Of a stretch of DNA of 64,000 nt, positions 37,259-46,136 are shown piece after piece (positions within the stretch are counted from its first letter, which is position 1; the number at the start of each line of letters is the position of its first letter). A model generated the notes under the pieces. The model worked only from the letters and a program-made list of their open reading frames with translations, had not been told where the DNA came from and ran no database searches. The stretch lies in contig CALEJT010000089.1 of NCBI GenBank assembly GCA_937898685.1, forward strand, positions 21,033-85,032, given 5' to 3'. A program made the translations under genes and the position numbers. Origin of the DNA: an uncultured Gammaproteobacteria bacterium (GTDB taxonomy: Bacteria > Pseudomonadota > Gammaproteobacteria > Pseudomonadales > Pseudohongiellaceae).

Positions 37259-39199
37259 TCAGAATTCTTCGTCGAAGAAGTCGTCGGCAACCGGCGTGAG
37301 GAGATAGTTCTCCCTACCCTTGATATCGGCACGTGCTTCGAGTGACAGCATGAAGCCGACGAAATCGTTCGCGGCGGTCTGCTGACTGATGAAGTTGCGC
37401 AGACTCTCGGCTTCGCCGTCGCGGAAGTCAGCGGTGGTGCCTTCGGTGACGGACTGCAGTTGGAAGACCACGTAGTCGCCGTTGGTGAGCTGTACACCTT
37501 TCACCACCGGCTGGCCATCCTGCGGCGCGTCCGCACTGAATACGGCGTTCATCACTTCCGGATGCACGTTGGGCGCCGAGCGCTCGACGTTGTCGAACTG
37601 TTCCCAGCTCAAGCCCTGCGCTTCCAGCAGAGCGTCGATGTTGTCACCACGCTGCAGGCTGTTGGCAAAGCCTTCACCAATCGTGCGCACCTGTTCGCGA
37701 CGACGCTCGCTGTGCAGCAAAGCTTCGATTTCACCACGCACTTCGTCGAGCGGACGCAGCTCGGCCGGGCGATGTTCGTCGACATGGATGACCACGGCAC
37801 GGTTGGCATCGACCTGAACCAGTTCGCTGTTCAGACGTTCTTCCAGCACTTCGGAACTGAACGCAGCGTTGATGACGTTGCCGCTGGCAGCGATGCCGAC
37901 ACCGCCACTGCGACCGAAGAAGTCAGTGGTCTGAATCTCGAGGCCCATCGCCTGTGCCGGTTCCGTGAGATCCAACGATTCGAAGGCCAGATTGCTCAAC
38001 TCTTCCGAACGTTCCAGAAAGAGCGCATCCACCTGCGCAGATTTGAGATTGCGTTCGATCGCCTCACGACGCTCTTCGAACGGTGGAATTTCGGTTTCAC
38101 TGAGTTCGGTGAGTTTGATGAGGTGATAACCGAATTCGGTACGCACCGGAGCAGACACTTCGTTCAGTGCCAGTTCCTGCAATGCGGTTTCGAACTCGGC
38201 AACGAAGCTGTCGCCAGTGGTGTATCCGACATCGCCACCGTCCTCTGCCGAACCACGGTCATCGGAAAATTCCGCTGCCAGTGCCGCGAAATCTTCACCG
38301 GCGTCGATGCGAGCCTTGACCTCGTTCGCTTCGGCTTCGGCAGCCGCATACTCTTCTTCCGTCGAGGCTTCGAACAGGATGTGCGAAGCACGACGCTCGG
38401 TCTGAGCGCGATAGCTGGCCACTTCTTCGTCGTAGGCGCGACGTACGGCATCTTCGTCGACGCTGACTTCATCGAACATGGACTGTTTATTGAGTTCGAT
38501 GTAGCTCAGCTTCACCTGCTCTTCGCGCATGAAGCCGCTCTGGTTGGCGGCATAGAAGGCGGCGATGTCCTCATCGCTGATGGTGATCTCTTCGTTTGCC
38601 GTCGACAGCGAGATGGCGAAGTAGCGGAAACTGCGCTTCTGATGGCTCAGCGCCGCGATACGCTCGATGTCACCCTTGGTGGCGAAACCAGTGGCGGAAT
38701 ACGTGGCGAGTTGCTGATTCAACAAGGCATCTTCGGCCAGCAAGGCGCGATAACCGGCCGCGGAATAGCCCATGCTGCGAATCAGTAGGTTGGCGCGCTC
38801 GGCATTGAAGCGACCGTCAACCTGGAAATCGGGGGTCATTGCGATGCGGCGGTCGATGGCGGCGGACGAGATGGTCATGCCGGTTTCTTCCGCGAGCTGG
38901 GTCAGCAGCGTACGCTGGATCAGTTCATTGACCGCGGATTCGCGGAACTGCGCATCGTTGTAGTTGGAAAGATCGGGCTCGGGGCCGAGGCTGCGCAGAT
39001 ATTCCTGCGCCTTCTGTTGGGCGAGCGACTCGATCTGCAGATCGGTGATTTCGGTGCCGTTTACTTCGATGCTGCGACTGTTGGCCATGAAAGTGCCGAC
39101 CATGGTCTCGAGGCCCCACAACGAAAAAATGAAGACGAGTGGGTAAATGATGACCTTGGAGGCAGCACCTTGGGTCTTGTCGCGAATCTTCTGCAGCAT
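37259..39199 (-). CDS. ppiD: Periplasmic folding chaperone / peptidyl-prolyl isomerase PpiD
   Basis: Inner-membrane-anchored chaperone near the Sec translocon. It has 646 residues. A single helix lies near 16-34 after a short cytoplasmic N terminus, followed by a SurA-like helical domain and a parvulin domain (about 255-365, with ASHILFEASTEEEYAAAEA and GYTTGDSFVAEFETALQ, then EFGYHLIKLTEL). A second, degenerate half and the acidic end DDFFDEEF close the protein. The parvulin sequence is well conserved, although E. coli PpiD has little isomerase activity. It lies downstream of hupB, as in E. coli and Pseudomonas. Confidence 0.95.
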   Translation of the reverse strand: MLQKIRDKTQGAASKVIIYPLVFIFSLWGLETMVGTFMANSRSIEVNGTEITDLQIESLAQQKAQEYLRSLGPEPDLSNYNDAQFRESAVNELIQRTLLTQLAEETGMTISSAAIDRRIAMTPDFQVDGRFNAERANLLIRSMGYSAAGYRALLAEDALLNQQLATYSATGFATKGDIERIAALSHQKRSFRYFAISLSTANEEITISDEDIAAFYAANQSGFMREEQVKLSYIELNKQSMFDEVSVDEDAVRRAYDEEVASYRAQTERRASHILFEASTEEEYAAAEAEANEVKARIDAGEDFAALAAEFSDDRGSAEDGGDVGYTTGDSFVAEFETALQELALNEVSAPVRTEFGYHLIKLTELSETEIPPFEERREAIERNLKSAQVDALFLERSEELSNLAFESLDLTEPAQAMGLEIQTTDFFGRSGGVGIAASGNVINAAFSSEVLEERLNSELVQVDANRAVVIHVDEHRPAELRPLDEVRGEIEALLHSERRREQVRTIGEGFANSLQRGDNIDALLEAQGLSWEQFDNVERSAPNVHPEVMNAVFSADAPQDGQPVVKGVQLTNGDYVVFQLQSVTEGTTADFRDGEAESLRNFISQQTAANDFVGFMLSLEARADIKGRENYLLTPVADDFFDEEF

Positions 39200-39224
39200 G
39201 TGGAGACTTCCTTAAAACACAAAA

Positions 39225-39243
39225 GGCGCATCACAGATGCGCC
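39225..39243 (-). terminator. Intrinsic terminator of hupB
   Basis: On the minus strand GGCGCATC / GATGCGCC with a three-base loop is followed by TTTTGTGTTTT. It lies between hupB and ppiD. Confidence 0.85.
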
Positions 39244-39269
39244 CTTGTTTCGTGCTCAAACGGTTGGTG

Positions 39270-39545
39270 TCAGGAGTTCACCGAATCCTTCAGCGCCTTG
39301 CCGGCCTTGAACACGGGCACGGTGGAGGCAGCGATGTTGATGGTTTCACCGGTCTGCGGGTTGCGTCCCGTGCGTGCCGGCCGTGCCTTGGCGGTGAAAG
39401 TGCCGAAACCGACGAGAGTCACCGAATCACCAGCCTTGAGCGAATTGGTAATGGTATCTACCAGAGCTTCGATGGCGCGGGCTGCGGCGGCCTTCGGCAG
39501 GTCTGCGCTTTCTGCCACGGCATCAATGAGTTCAGATTTATTCAC
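39270..39545 (-). CDS. hupB: HU-family DNA-binding protein (HU-beta)
   Basis: Nucleoid protein of 91 residues. The start MNKSELIDAVAESADLPK and the DNA-gripping arm GRNPQTGETINI are diagnostic. It begins with GTG at 39545, preceded by AGAGG at seven bases. Its own strong promoter lies at 39617-39645 and its terminator at 39225-39243, so it is probably a separate transcript within the lon-ppiD region, as in E. coli. Confidence 0.98.
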   Translation of the reverse strand: MNKSELIDAVAESADLPKAAAARAIEALVDTITNSLKAGDSVTLVGFGTFTAKARPARTGRNPQTGETINIAASTVPVFKAGKALKDSVNS

Positions 39546-39616
39546 GGGGGTCCTCTTATTTATAGGCTGGTTATATAGGCTTGTTGAGTAATTGGTCGGG
39601 GCCGGAAACGGCTGGG

Positions 39617-39645
39617 TTTATATCAACTGCTCTGCAAAGGGTCAA
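39617..39645 (-). promoter_or_regulatory. Strong sigma-70-like promoter of hupB
   Basis: TTGACC (39640-39645) and TATAAA (39617-39622) on the minus strand with exactly 17 bases between. It lies 12 bases after the lon stop and predicts a leader of about 65 bases. Confidence 0.75.
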
Positions 39646-39657
39646 GAAACGGCCAGA

Positions 39658-42069
39658 TCAATGCGTACTGATGGATTTCTTGCCTTTCTCACGCGCTTTT
39701 TTCGAGCTTGATTTGACCAAGGGTTCCTTATTCTCAACCGTCGGCGTCGGCATATACTGCAGAGCAATCTGCAGTACTTCATCGATCCATTTCACAGGTT
39801 TGATGTCGAGATCCGCCTTGATGTTGTCGGGAATTTCCTTGAGATCGCGCTCATTCTCGACAGGAATCACGACCGTGCGGATGTTGCCGCGATGCGCTGC
39901 AAGGAGTTTTTCCTTCAGACCACCGATGGGCAGCACCTGTCCACGCAGCGTGATTTCGCCCGTCATGGCAACGTCTTTTCTTACGGGGATGCCCGTCAGT
40001 ACGGAGACGAGTGCCGTGCACATACCAATGCCGGCGCTCGGCCCATCTTTGGGCGTTGCACCTTCTGGCACGTGGACGTGCAAATCCTTGTGTTCATGGA
40101 AGTTCTCTTCCAGGCCCAGGCTTGCGGCGCGGCTACGCACCACGGTCAATGCGGCCTGAATCGATTCCTGCATGATGTCGCCGAGCGAGCCCGTCATGAT
40201 GGTCTTGCCCTTGCCGGGGATTGCAACGGCTTCGATGGTGAGGAGTTCACCACCGACCTGCGTCCAAGCGAGACCATTGACCTGACCGATGACGTCCTGC
40301 TCTTCCGCCTTGCCGTAGTCGTACTTCTTGACGCCCGAGTAATGCTCGAGGTCTTCGGGGCGGATGACGATCTTGCCTTCGGTTTTTTTGAGGCTGTGCT
40401 CCTTGACGATCTTGCGACAGATCTTGGCGATCTCGCGCTCGAGACCACGCACCCCGGCTTCCTTCGTGTAATGACGAATCAGAGCCAGGATGGCTTCCGG
40501 CGTGAACTCGACTTCATCTTCACGCAGACCGTTGTTCTCCCGCTGCTTGGGCACGAGGTAACGCTCGGCGATGTTCTGCTTCTCGTCTTCGGTATAGCCC
40601 GGCAGACGAATGACTTCCATACGATCGAGCAGCGGACCCGGAATGTTCATCGAGTTTGCCGTGCAGAGGAACAGCACGTCGGAGAGGTCGTAATCGACTT
40701 CCAGATAGTGATCGTTGAAGCTGTGGTTCTGCTCTGGATCCAATACTTCGAGGAGCGCGGAAGCCGGATCGCCGCGATGGTCCATGCCCATCTTGTCGAT
40801 CTCGTCGAGCAGGATCAGCGGATTCTTCACGCCGACCTTGGCCATGCGCTGGATCACCTTACCCGGCAGCGAGCCGATGTAGGTGCGGCGATGCCCGCGG
40901 ATTTCGGCTTCGTCACGCACGCCACCGAGCGCCATGCGCACGAATTTGCGGCCCGTGGCGCGCGCGATGGATTCGCCCAGCGAAGTTTTACCCACACCGG
41001 GAGGACCAACGAGACACAGAATGGGGCCTTTGAGTTTCTTGACGCGTTTCTGTACCGCCAGGTATTCGAGGATGCGTTCTTTCACATCCTTCAAGCCGTA
41101 GTGATCGGCTTCGAGTACGGATTCGGCCTTGCTAATGTCGGTCTGGATCTTGGTGCGCTTCTTCCACGGTACGCTGACCATCCAGTCCAGATAGGTGCGC
41201 ACGACGGAAGCTTCCGACGACATCGGCGACATCATCTTGAGTTTGTTCAACTCCGCATTGGCCTTGTCGCGCGCTTCCTGCGGCATGCCGGACTCTTCGA
41301 TCTTCTTCTTGAGTTCCTCGGTTTCGTTCGGCGTGTCGTCGAGCTCACCCATTTCCTTCTGAATGGCCTTCATCTGCTCATTCAGGTAGTACTCGCGCTG
41401 GCTCTTCTCCATCTGCTTCTTGACGCGACCGCGAATGCGCTTCTCGACCTGGAAGATGTCGATCTCGGATTCGATCAGCGCCATCAGATGTTCGATGCGC
41501 GGCTTGAGATTGGCGAGTTCGAGGATGTTCTGCTTCTCCTGCAGCTGCAGGGACATGTGGGTGGCGATGGTGTCCACCAGACGGCTGGGATCGTCGATGC
41601 TGGTGATCGAGGTCAGCACTTCGGGCGAGATCTTCTTGCTCAGCTGTACGTACTGATCGAACTGCGACAGCAAGGAACGGATGAGGATGTCCGTGTCCTT
41701 TTCTTCGACGACGTGGCTGCCGAGCGTCACGACGTCGACGGTGCAGTACTCACCACTGAAATCGAAGTGCTTGATGTGAACGCGATCGACGCCTTCGACC
41801 AGCACCTTCACGGTACCATCGTTGACGTGAACGAGTTGGAGAATCGTGGCGACCGTGCCGATGTTGAACACGTCGTTCGGGCCGGGGTCGTCCTGGCCGT
41901 GCTGTTTCTGCGCCGCCAGCACCACCTTCTTGTCAGCCGCCATCGCAGCCTTCAGGGCCTTGATGGATTTCTCGCGCGCAACGAACAGCGGGTGGACGAT
42001 CTGAGGGTAGACCACAACGCCGCGCAGAGGCAGGAACGGGAGCTGGGTATTGGCGACTGGTTTATCCAT
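39658..42069 (-). CDS. lon: ATP-dependent protease La (Lon)
   Basis: Cytoplasmic AAA+ serine protease for misfolded and regulatory proteins. I start at the ATG at 42069 (MDKPVANTQLPFLPLRG), 803 residues; a GTG 24 bases upstream is possible. The N-terminal substrate domain is followed by AAA+ with Walker A GPPGVGKTSLGES and the Walker B region ILLDEIDKMG. The protease domain has the catalytic serine near 678 in PKDGPSAGIGM and the lysine in GGLKEKLLAAHRG. The C-terminal tail is Lys/Ser-rich. The 102 bases upstream contain a 15-base palindrome (42083-42097), and no sure heat-shock promoter. Confidence 0.98.
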   Translation of the reverse strand: MDKPVANTQLPFLPLRGVVVYPQIVHPLFVAREKSIKALKAAMAADKKVVLAAQKQHGQDDPGPNDVFNIGTVATILQLVHVNDGTVKVLVEGVDRVHIKHFDFSGEYCTVDVVTLGSHVVEEKDTDILIRSLLSQFDQYVQLSKKISPEVLTSITSIDDPSRLVDTIATHMSLQLQEKQNILELANLKPRIEHLMALIESEIDIFQVEKRIRGRVKKQMEKSQREYYLNEQMKAIQKEMGELDDTPNETEELKKKIEESGMPQEARDKANAELNKLKMMSPMSSEASVVRTYLDWMVSVPWKKRTKIQTDISKAESVLEADHYGLKDVKERILEYLAVQKRVKKLKGPILCLVGPPGVGKTSLGESIARATGRKFVRMALGGVRDEAEIRGHRRTYIGSLPGKVIQRMAKVGVKNPLILLDEIDKMGMDHRGDPASALLEVLDPEQNHSFNDHYLEVDYDLSDVLFLCTANSMNIPGPLLDRMEVIRLPGYTEDEKQNIAERYLVPKQRENNGLREDEVEFTPEAILALIRHYTKEAGVRGLEREIAKICRKIVKEHSLKKTEGKIVIRPEDLEHYSGVKKYDYGKAEEQDVIGQVNGLAWTQVGGELLTIEAVAIPGKGKTIMTGSLGDIMQESIQAALTVVRSRAASLGLEENFHEHKDLHVHVPEGATPKDGPSAGIGMCTALVSVLTGIPVRKDVAMTGEITLRGQVLPIGGLKEKLLAAHRGNIRTVVIPVENERDLKEIPDNIKADLDIKPVKWIDEVLQIALQYMPTPTVENKEPLVKSSSKKAREKGKKSISTH

Positions 42070-42082
42070 GATGATTACTTCT

Positions 42083-42097
42083 GCGCGTGACACGCGC
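42083..42097. promoter_or_regulatory. Palindrome GCGCGTGACACGCGC upstream of lon
   Basis: Perfect seven-base arms around one central base, 13 bases before the lon ATG. It could be an operator or a small leader hairpin covering the region near the ribosome-binding site. Nothing else supports it. Confidence 0.35.
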
Positions 42098-42171
42098 CCT
42101 GAAAAGGATTGGATTGTTCGAAGAGCCCTGTCTCGTCCCTGAGCTTGCCGGCAACCCGCTGTGGGAAGTAA

Positions 42172-43473
42172 TCAACCTCCCGCCTGCTTGTCCTTGGAAG
42201 CAGCTGAGGGCTGCCCCGCGACCTCGTTGCTTTCGTACATCAGCAACGGTTCGGATTCACCCAGGATCACGGACTCATCGATGATGACCTTGGTGACGTT
42301 TTTCTCGGATGGAATCTTGTACATGGTGTCGAGCAGTACGGATTCCATGATGGAACGCAGACCGCGTGCGCCGGTCTTGCGCTCTTTCGCCTTGCGGGCG
42401 ATGGCGCGCAGCGCATCGTTGCGGAACTGAATTTCCACCCCTTCCATCTCGAACAACTTGGCGTACTGCTTCGTGAGCGCGTTCTTCGGCTCCTTGAGGA
42501 TGCGCACCAAGGCTTCCTCGTCGAGCTCGTGCAAGGTCGCGATCATCGGCAGACGACCTACGAATTCGGGGATCAGACCATACTTGACCAGGTCCTCCGG
42601 CTCGACCTCGCGCAGCGTCTCGCCCACTTTGGCTTCGGCCTCGGTGCTGCGAACTTCCGCAGCGAAACCGATACCACTCTTGTCGGTGCGATCGCGGATG
42701 ATCTTGTCCAGACCGGCGAAGGCACCGCCACAGATGAACAGGATGTTGGAAGTATCGACCTGAAGGAATTCTTGTTGAGGGTGTTTCCTACCACCCTGCG
42801 GCGGCACGGACGCAACCGTACCTTCGATCAACTTCAGCAGCGCCTGCTGCACACCCTCGCCCGACACATCGCGCGTGATGGACGGGTTGTCGGATTTGCG
42901 CGAGATCTTGTCGATCTCATCGATGTAGACGATGCCCACCTGGGCTTTTTCCACATCGTAGTCGCACTTCTGCAGCAGCTTCTGGATGATGTTTTCAACG
43001 TCTTCACCGACGTAACCAGCTTCGGTCAACGTGGTGGCATCGGCGATCGTGAACGGCACATCCAACAGACGCGCCAGGGTTTCGGCCAGGAGCGTCTTAC
43101 CGGTACCCGTGGGACCGATGATCAGGATGTTGCTCTTGCCGAGTTCGACGTCGTCGGATTTGCGTTGATAGTTGAGCCGTTTGTAGTGGTTGTACACGGC
43201 CACTGCCAGGATCTTCTTGGCCTTTTCCTGACCAATGACGTACTGGTCGAGAATGGCACAGATCTCGGCTGGGGTTGGCAGCTCACGCTGCTTGTTGTCC
43301 GCGTTCTTGTCCTGAATCTCTTCGCGAATGATGTCGTTGCAGAGATCCACGCACTCGTCGCAGACGAAGACTGAAGGACCGGCGATGAGCTTACGCACCT
43401 CGTGCTGGCTCTTGCCGCAGAAGGAGCAGTACAGCAGTTTGCCGGAGTCGTCTTTGGATTTGTCGCCAGCCAT
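42172..43473 (-). CDS. clpX: ATP-dependent Clp protease ATP-binding subunit ClpX
   Basis: AAA+ unfoldase that feeds substrates to ClpP. It has 433 residues. The N-terminal zinc domain has four cysteines (LYCSFCGKSQ and FVCDECVDLCN). Walker A is GPTGTGKTLLAETLA, Walker B includes IVYIDEIDKI, and pore loops are present, with the RKH loop in GGRKHP. The ClpP-docking IGF tripeptide is in KSGIGFAAEV. It is downstream of clpP and upstream of lon. Confidence 0.98.
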   Translation of the reverse strand: MAGDKSKDDSGKLLYCSFCGKSQHEVRKLIAGPSVFVCDECVDLCNDIIREEIQDKNADNKQRELPTPAEICAILDQYVIGQEKAKKILAVAVYNHYKRLNYQRKSDDVELGKSNILIIGPTGTGKTLLAETLARLLDVPFTIADATTLTEAGYVGEDVENIIQKLLQKCDYDVEKAQVGIVYIDEIDKISRKSDNPSITRDVSGEGVQQALLKLIEGTVASVPPQGGRKHPQQEFLQVDTSNILFICGGAFAGLDKIIRDRTDKSGIGFAAEVRSTEAEAKVGETLREVEPEDLVKYGLIPEFVGRLPMIATLHELDEEALVRILKEPKNALTKQYAKLFEMEGVEIQFRNDALRAIARKAKERKTGARGLRSIMESVLLDTMYKIPSEKNVTKVIIDESVILGESEPLLMYESNEVAGQPSAASKDKQAGG

Positions 43474-43537
43474 GTGGCCCTCACTACTTCTTCGAACTTG
43501 ACAGCTAAGATGCAGTCATTCCTGCCGATTTACAAGT

Positions 43538-43563
43538 CCCGTCCCGGGCTTTGCCGGGACGGG
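43538..43563 (-). repeat. Hairpin between clpP and clpX
   Basis: Perfect ten-base stem, CCCGTCCCGG / CCGGGACGGG, with a six-base loop. No T-run follows on the minus strand, so it looks more like an mRNA-processing, stability or attenuation element than a full terminator. Confidence 0.55.
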
Positions 43564-43605
43564 CGGCACCCATCGCGACCTGCGTCACGCCTGGGCGCGC
43601 AGGTG

Positions 43606-44262
43606 CTAATTGCTAGCAGAAGGAATGACGCGACGGTCGAGCACTTTATCGATCAAACCGTACTCGACGGCCTGGGTGGCGCTCATGAAATTGTCGCGAT
43701 CGGTATCGCGGGCAATGACTTCCACCGGTTGCCCGGTATGCTCGGACATGATCCGGTTGAGCTTGTCCTTCAACGCCAGGATTTCCTTGGCGTGAATGTG
43801 AATGTCGGATGCCTGACCCTGGAACCCGCCACTCGGCTGGTGAATCATGATGCGCGAGTTCGGAAGAGCGTAACGCTTGCCCTTCGCACCCGCCGTCAAC
43901 AGCAGAGCGCCCATGCTGGCAGCCTGACCGATGCACATCGTGCTCACGTCCGGTTTGATGAACTGCATGGTGTCGTAGATCGACATGCCCGCAGTGACCA
44001 CCCCGCCCGGCGAGTTGATGTACATGTGAATGTCTTTGTCCGGGTTCTCGGACTCCAGGAACAACAACTGCGCCACGACCAGGTTGGCCATGTAATCTTC
44101 CACCGGCCCGGTGAGGAACACGATGCGTTCCTTCAGCAGGCGGGAATAAATGTCATAGGAACGTTCGCCACGCGCCGTCTGCTCCACCACGATGGGCACC
44201 AGCGCCGCGTATTCTTCTACGCGCTTGCGGTCGTAAACGTCACTATCGTCGTACTTGCTCAT
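43606..44262 (-). CDS. clpP: ATP-dependent Clp protease proteolytic subunit ClpP
   Basis: Serine protease barrel, 218 residues. Catalytic serine is in GQAASMGALLLTAGAKGKR, histidine in NSRIMIHQPSGG and aspartate in DTDRDNFMSA. The N-terminal residues before about 20 are probably a processed propeptide, as in E. coli. It follows tig after 37 bases. Confidence 0.98.
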   Translation of the reverse strand: MSKYDDSDVYDRKRVEEYAALVPIVVEQTARGERSYDIYSRLLKERIVFLTGPVEDYMANLVVAQLLFLESENPDKDIHMYINSPGGVVTAGMSIYDTMQFIKPDVSTMCIGQAASMGALLLTAGAKGKRYALPNSRIMIHQPSGGFQGQASDIHIHAKEILALKDKLNRIMSEHTGQPVEVIARDTDRDNFMSATQAVEYGLIDKVLDRRVIPSASN

Positions 44263-44299
44263 GGGGATTCCTTATTAGAGGCAGACGCCAGTTCGTCTG

Positions 44300-45622
44300 T
44301 CAGCCCTCAGATTGGGGCGGCACGCTGGGTTTCAATGCTTCCTCGTAGCTGCAGGAGACTTCATTGACTTCGGCAGCGGCGAGAACGGTGTCGATCACCG
44401 CTTCTTCCAGTGCCATGGCCTCGACCTGAGCCAACTGGTCCTTGTTGCTGTAGTACCAGTTGATCACGTCCTGCGGCTTCTCGTAGCTCTCGGCCATTTC
44501 CTCAACCAGCGCACGTACGGCGGCGGGATCCACCTTGATTTCGTTCTTCTGGATCACTTCGCTCATGATCAGACCCAGGCTGACGCGGCGTTCGGCCTGA
44601 CCGCGGAACAGTTCGTCCGGCAGCATGTTGGCGTCGATCTTGGCGCCACGACCACCGTACTGCTGGATGGCCTGCTGACGCAGAACGTTGATCTCATTGG
44701 CGACGAGCGCTTTCGGCAGTTCGATGTTGTGGATTTTCACCAGACCATCGACCACCTGGTTGCGCACGTTGTTGCGAACGGCGTGTTTCAGCTCGCGCGC
44801 CATGTTGTTCTTCACTTCGCGACGGAAGGCTTCGAGACCACCTTCCTTGATGTCGAAGGAGGCAAAGAAGGCATCGTCGAGTTCGGGCAGGCGCGGCGCG
44901 GCCACCTTGGTGACGTTGACGGTGAACTGCACGGCCTTACCAGCCAGATCTTCCTTGTGGTAGTCGGCGGGGAACGTCAGATCCAGCGTACGGGATTCAC
45001 CGGCCTTGGCGCCCACCAGGCCTTCTTCGAAACCGGCGATCATGCGGCCGGAACCCAGGACGAGCTTCACGCCCTGTGCACTGCCGCCTTCGAACACGTT
45101 GCCGTCGATGGTGCCGGTGAAGTCGATGGTCACCTGATCGCCATCACGTGCAGCTTCTTCGCTCTCTTCCCAGGTCTGGCGCTGTTTGCGCAGAGTCTCG
45201 ATCATGTTGTCGACGTCGGCGTCGGTGATTTCAGCCACCTTGCGCTCCACCTTGATGGTGGAGAAGTCGCCGAGCTGCACTTCGGGATAGACCTCGAAGT
45301 AGGCTTCGAATTCGAGATCCTTGCCAGCTTCCCAGGACTTCGGCTGGATGCGCGGCTGGCTGGCCGGACGCACTTTCTCGCGGCCGAGAGCTTCGTAATA
45401 GCTCTGGCTCATCACTTCACCCAGCACTTCCTGACGCACGCCCTTGCCGTAACGTTCGCGGATGATCTTCAAAGGCACTTTGCCCTTGCGGAAGCCTTTG
45501 ATGGCGACCGTCTTGGCCGCCTCCTGCAGGCGGGCCTCAACCTGGCTTTCCACTCGCTCCGGCGGAACGGCGATGGTCATTTTGCGCTCGAGGGAGGACA
45601 GGGTTTCGATGGAGACTTGCAT
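44300..45622 (-). CDS. tig: Trigger factor
   Basis: Ribosome-bound chaperone and peptidyl-prolyl isomerase. It has 440 residues. The N-terminal ribosome-binding domain carries the signature region GFRKGKVPLKII. The central FKBP-like domain (about 155-240) includes GDQVTIDFTGTIDGNVFEGG and GFEEGLVGAKAGE. A helical C-terminal chaperone domain follows. First gene of the tig-clpP-clpX-lon block, with a candidate promoter at 45703-45731. Confidence 0.98.
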   Translation of the reverse strand: MQVSIETLSSLERKMTIAVPPERVESQVEARLQEAAKTVAIKGFRKGKVPLKIIRERYGKGVRQEVLGEVMSQSYYEALGREKVRPASQPRIQPKSWEAGKDLEFEAYFEVYPEVQLGDFSTIKVERKVAEITDADVDNMIETLRKQRQTWEESEEAARDGDQVTIDFTGTIDGNVFEGGSAQGVKLVLGSGRMIAGFEEGLVGAKAGESRTLDLTFPADYHKEDLAGKAVQFTVNVTKVAAPRLPELDDAFFASFDIKEGGLEAFRREVKNNMARELKHAVRNNVRNQVVDGLVKIHNIELPKALVANEINVLRQQAIQQYGGRGAKIDANMLPDELFRGQAERRVSLGLIMSEVIQKNEIKVDPAAVRALVEEMAESYEKPQDVINWYYSNKDQLAQVEAMALEEAVIDTVLAAAEVNEVSCSYEEALKPSVPPQSEG

Positions 45623-45702
45623 GAGAGCTTCCGGGAAGAGTTGAAGAAAAATTCTTTAAAAATCAGACAGTTAAAAAGAGGGTATCGAAATTTGAGTGGC
45701 GA

Positions 45703-45731
45703 ATTCTGCCATAGCGGTGCTGCTTATTCAA
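45703..45731 (-). promoter_or_regulatory. Putative sigma-70 promoter of tig
   Basis: TTGAAT (45726-45731) and CAGAAT (45703-45708) on the minus strand, 17 bases apart, with TG one base upstream of the -10 as in extended -10 promoters. It predicts a leader of about 75 bases. Confidence 0.55.
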
Positions 45732-45837
45732 CCAAGGGGGTCCGCCTGCATCAGAGGTGGATCAATGCCCGCAAAGTGCTGGCATGCAATTTGCGCTATT
45801 CCCTGCCTCATCTTTGAACGCTAAGTTCTGTCGCACT

Positions 45838-45913
45838 CGTTAGCCCGGGACGGCGATACGCGGAACCACACCGTGTATAGCAATAAAACCAACATCAAAG
45901 TCCCGGGCTAACG
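45838..45913. repeat. 14-base inverted repeat enclosing a smaller hairpin
   Basis: CGTTAGCCCGGGAC (45838-45851) and its exact reverse complement (45900-45913) flank 48 bases. The interior contains ATACGCGG / CCGTGTAT, an eight-base stem if G-U pairing is allowed. The ends could be terminal repeats of a tiny non-autonomous element, or the whole may be a structured RNA. No flanking target-site duplication is obvious. Confidence 0.6.
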
Positions 45914-46136
45914 GAGACCACTTTTCCCCTTCCCCGCTTTCTTCCCGATCTTCCAGCGATCCATTCGTTCCAGAGCCTTGCCTCGTGTTGGTGCGAGCGG
46001 CACCTGGGTGAAAGCTCGTGACTGCTACGATGGCAAACGGCGGCTGAATGAAAGCTGTACGAGGCATTCGATTGTTTGCGTATGTTCGCTTTGCCTTTAT
46101 CATCCGGGCCACCTCAAATAAGGGACATTCTTCGCC

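Larger units (their letters stand above)
45623..46136. other. 514-base intergenic region between divergent tig and the TPR/barrel gene
   Basis: Contains the tig promoter candidate, an unusual 76-base structured inverted repeat (45838-45913) and the ribosome-binding site of the downstream gene. I saw no tRNA or small RNA family. A 107-codon minus-strand reading frame (45840-46163) looks non-coding, because it reads through the inverted repeat and has no recognisable features. Confidence 0.6.

Noticed and set aside
45838..45913. Integron attC site, because of GTTAG and CTAAC ends
   Set aside because: attC sites run RYYYAAC to GTTRRRY. Here the order is reversed (GTTAGCC first, GGCTAAC last), the core does not fit GTTRRRY, and no integrase or cassette genes are near.
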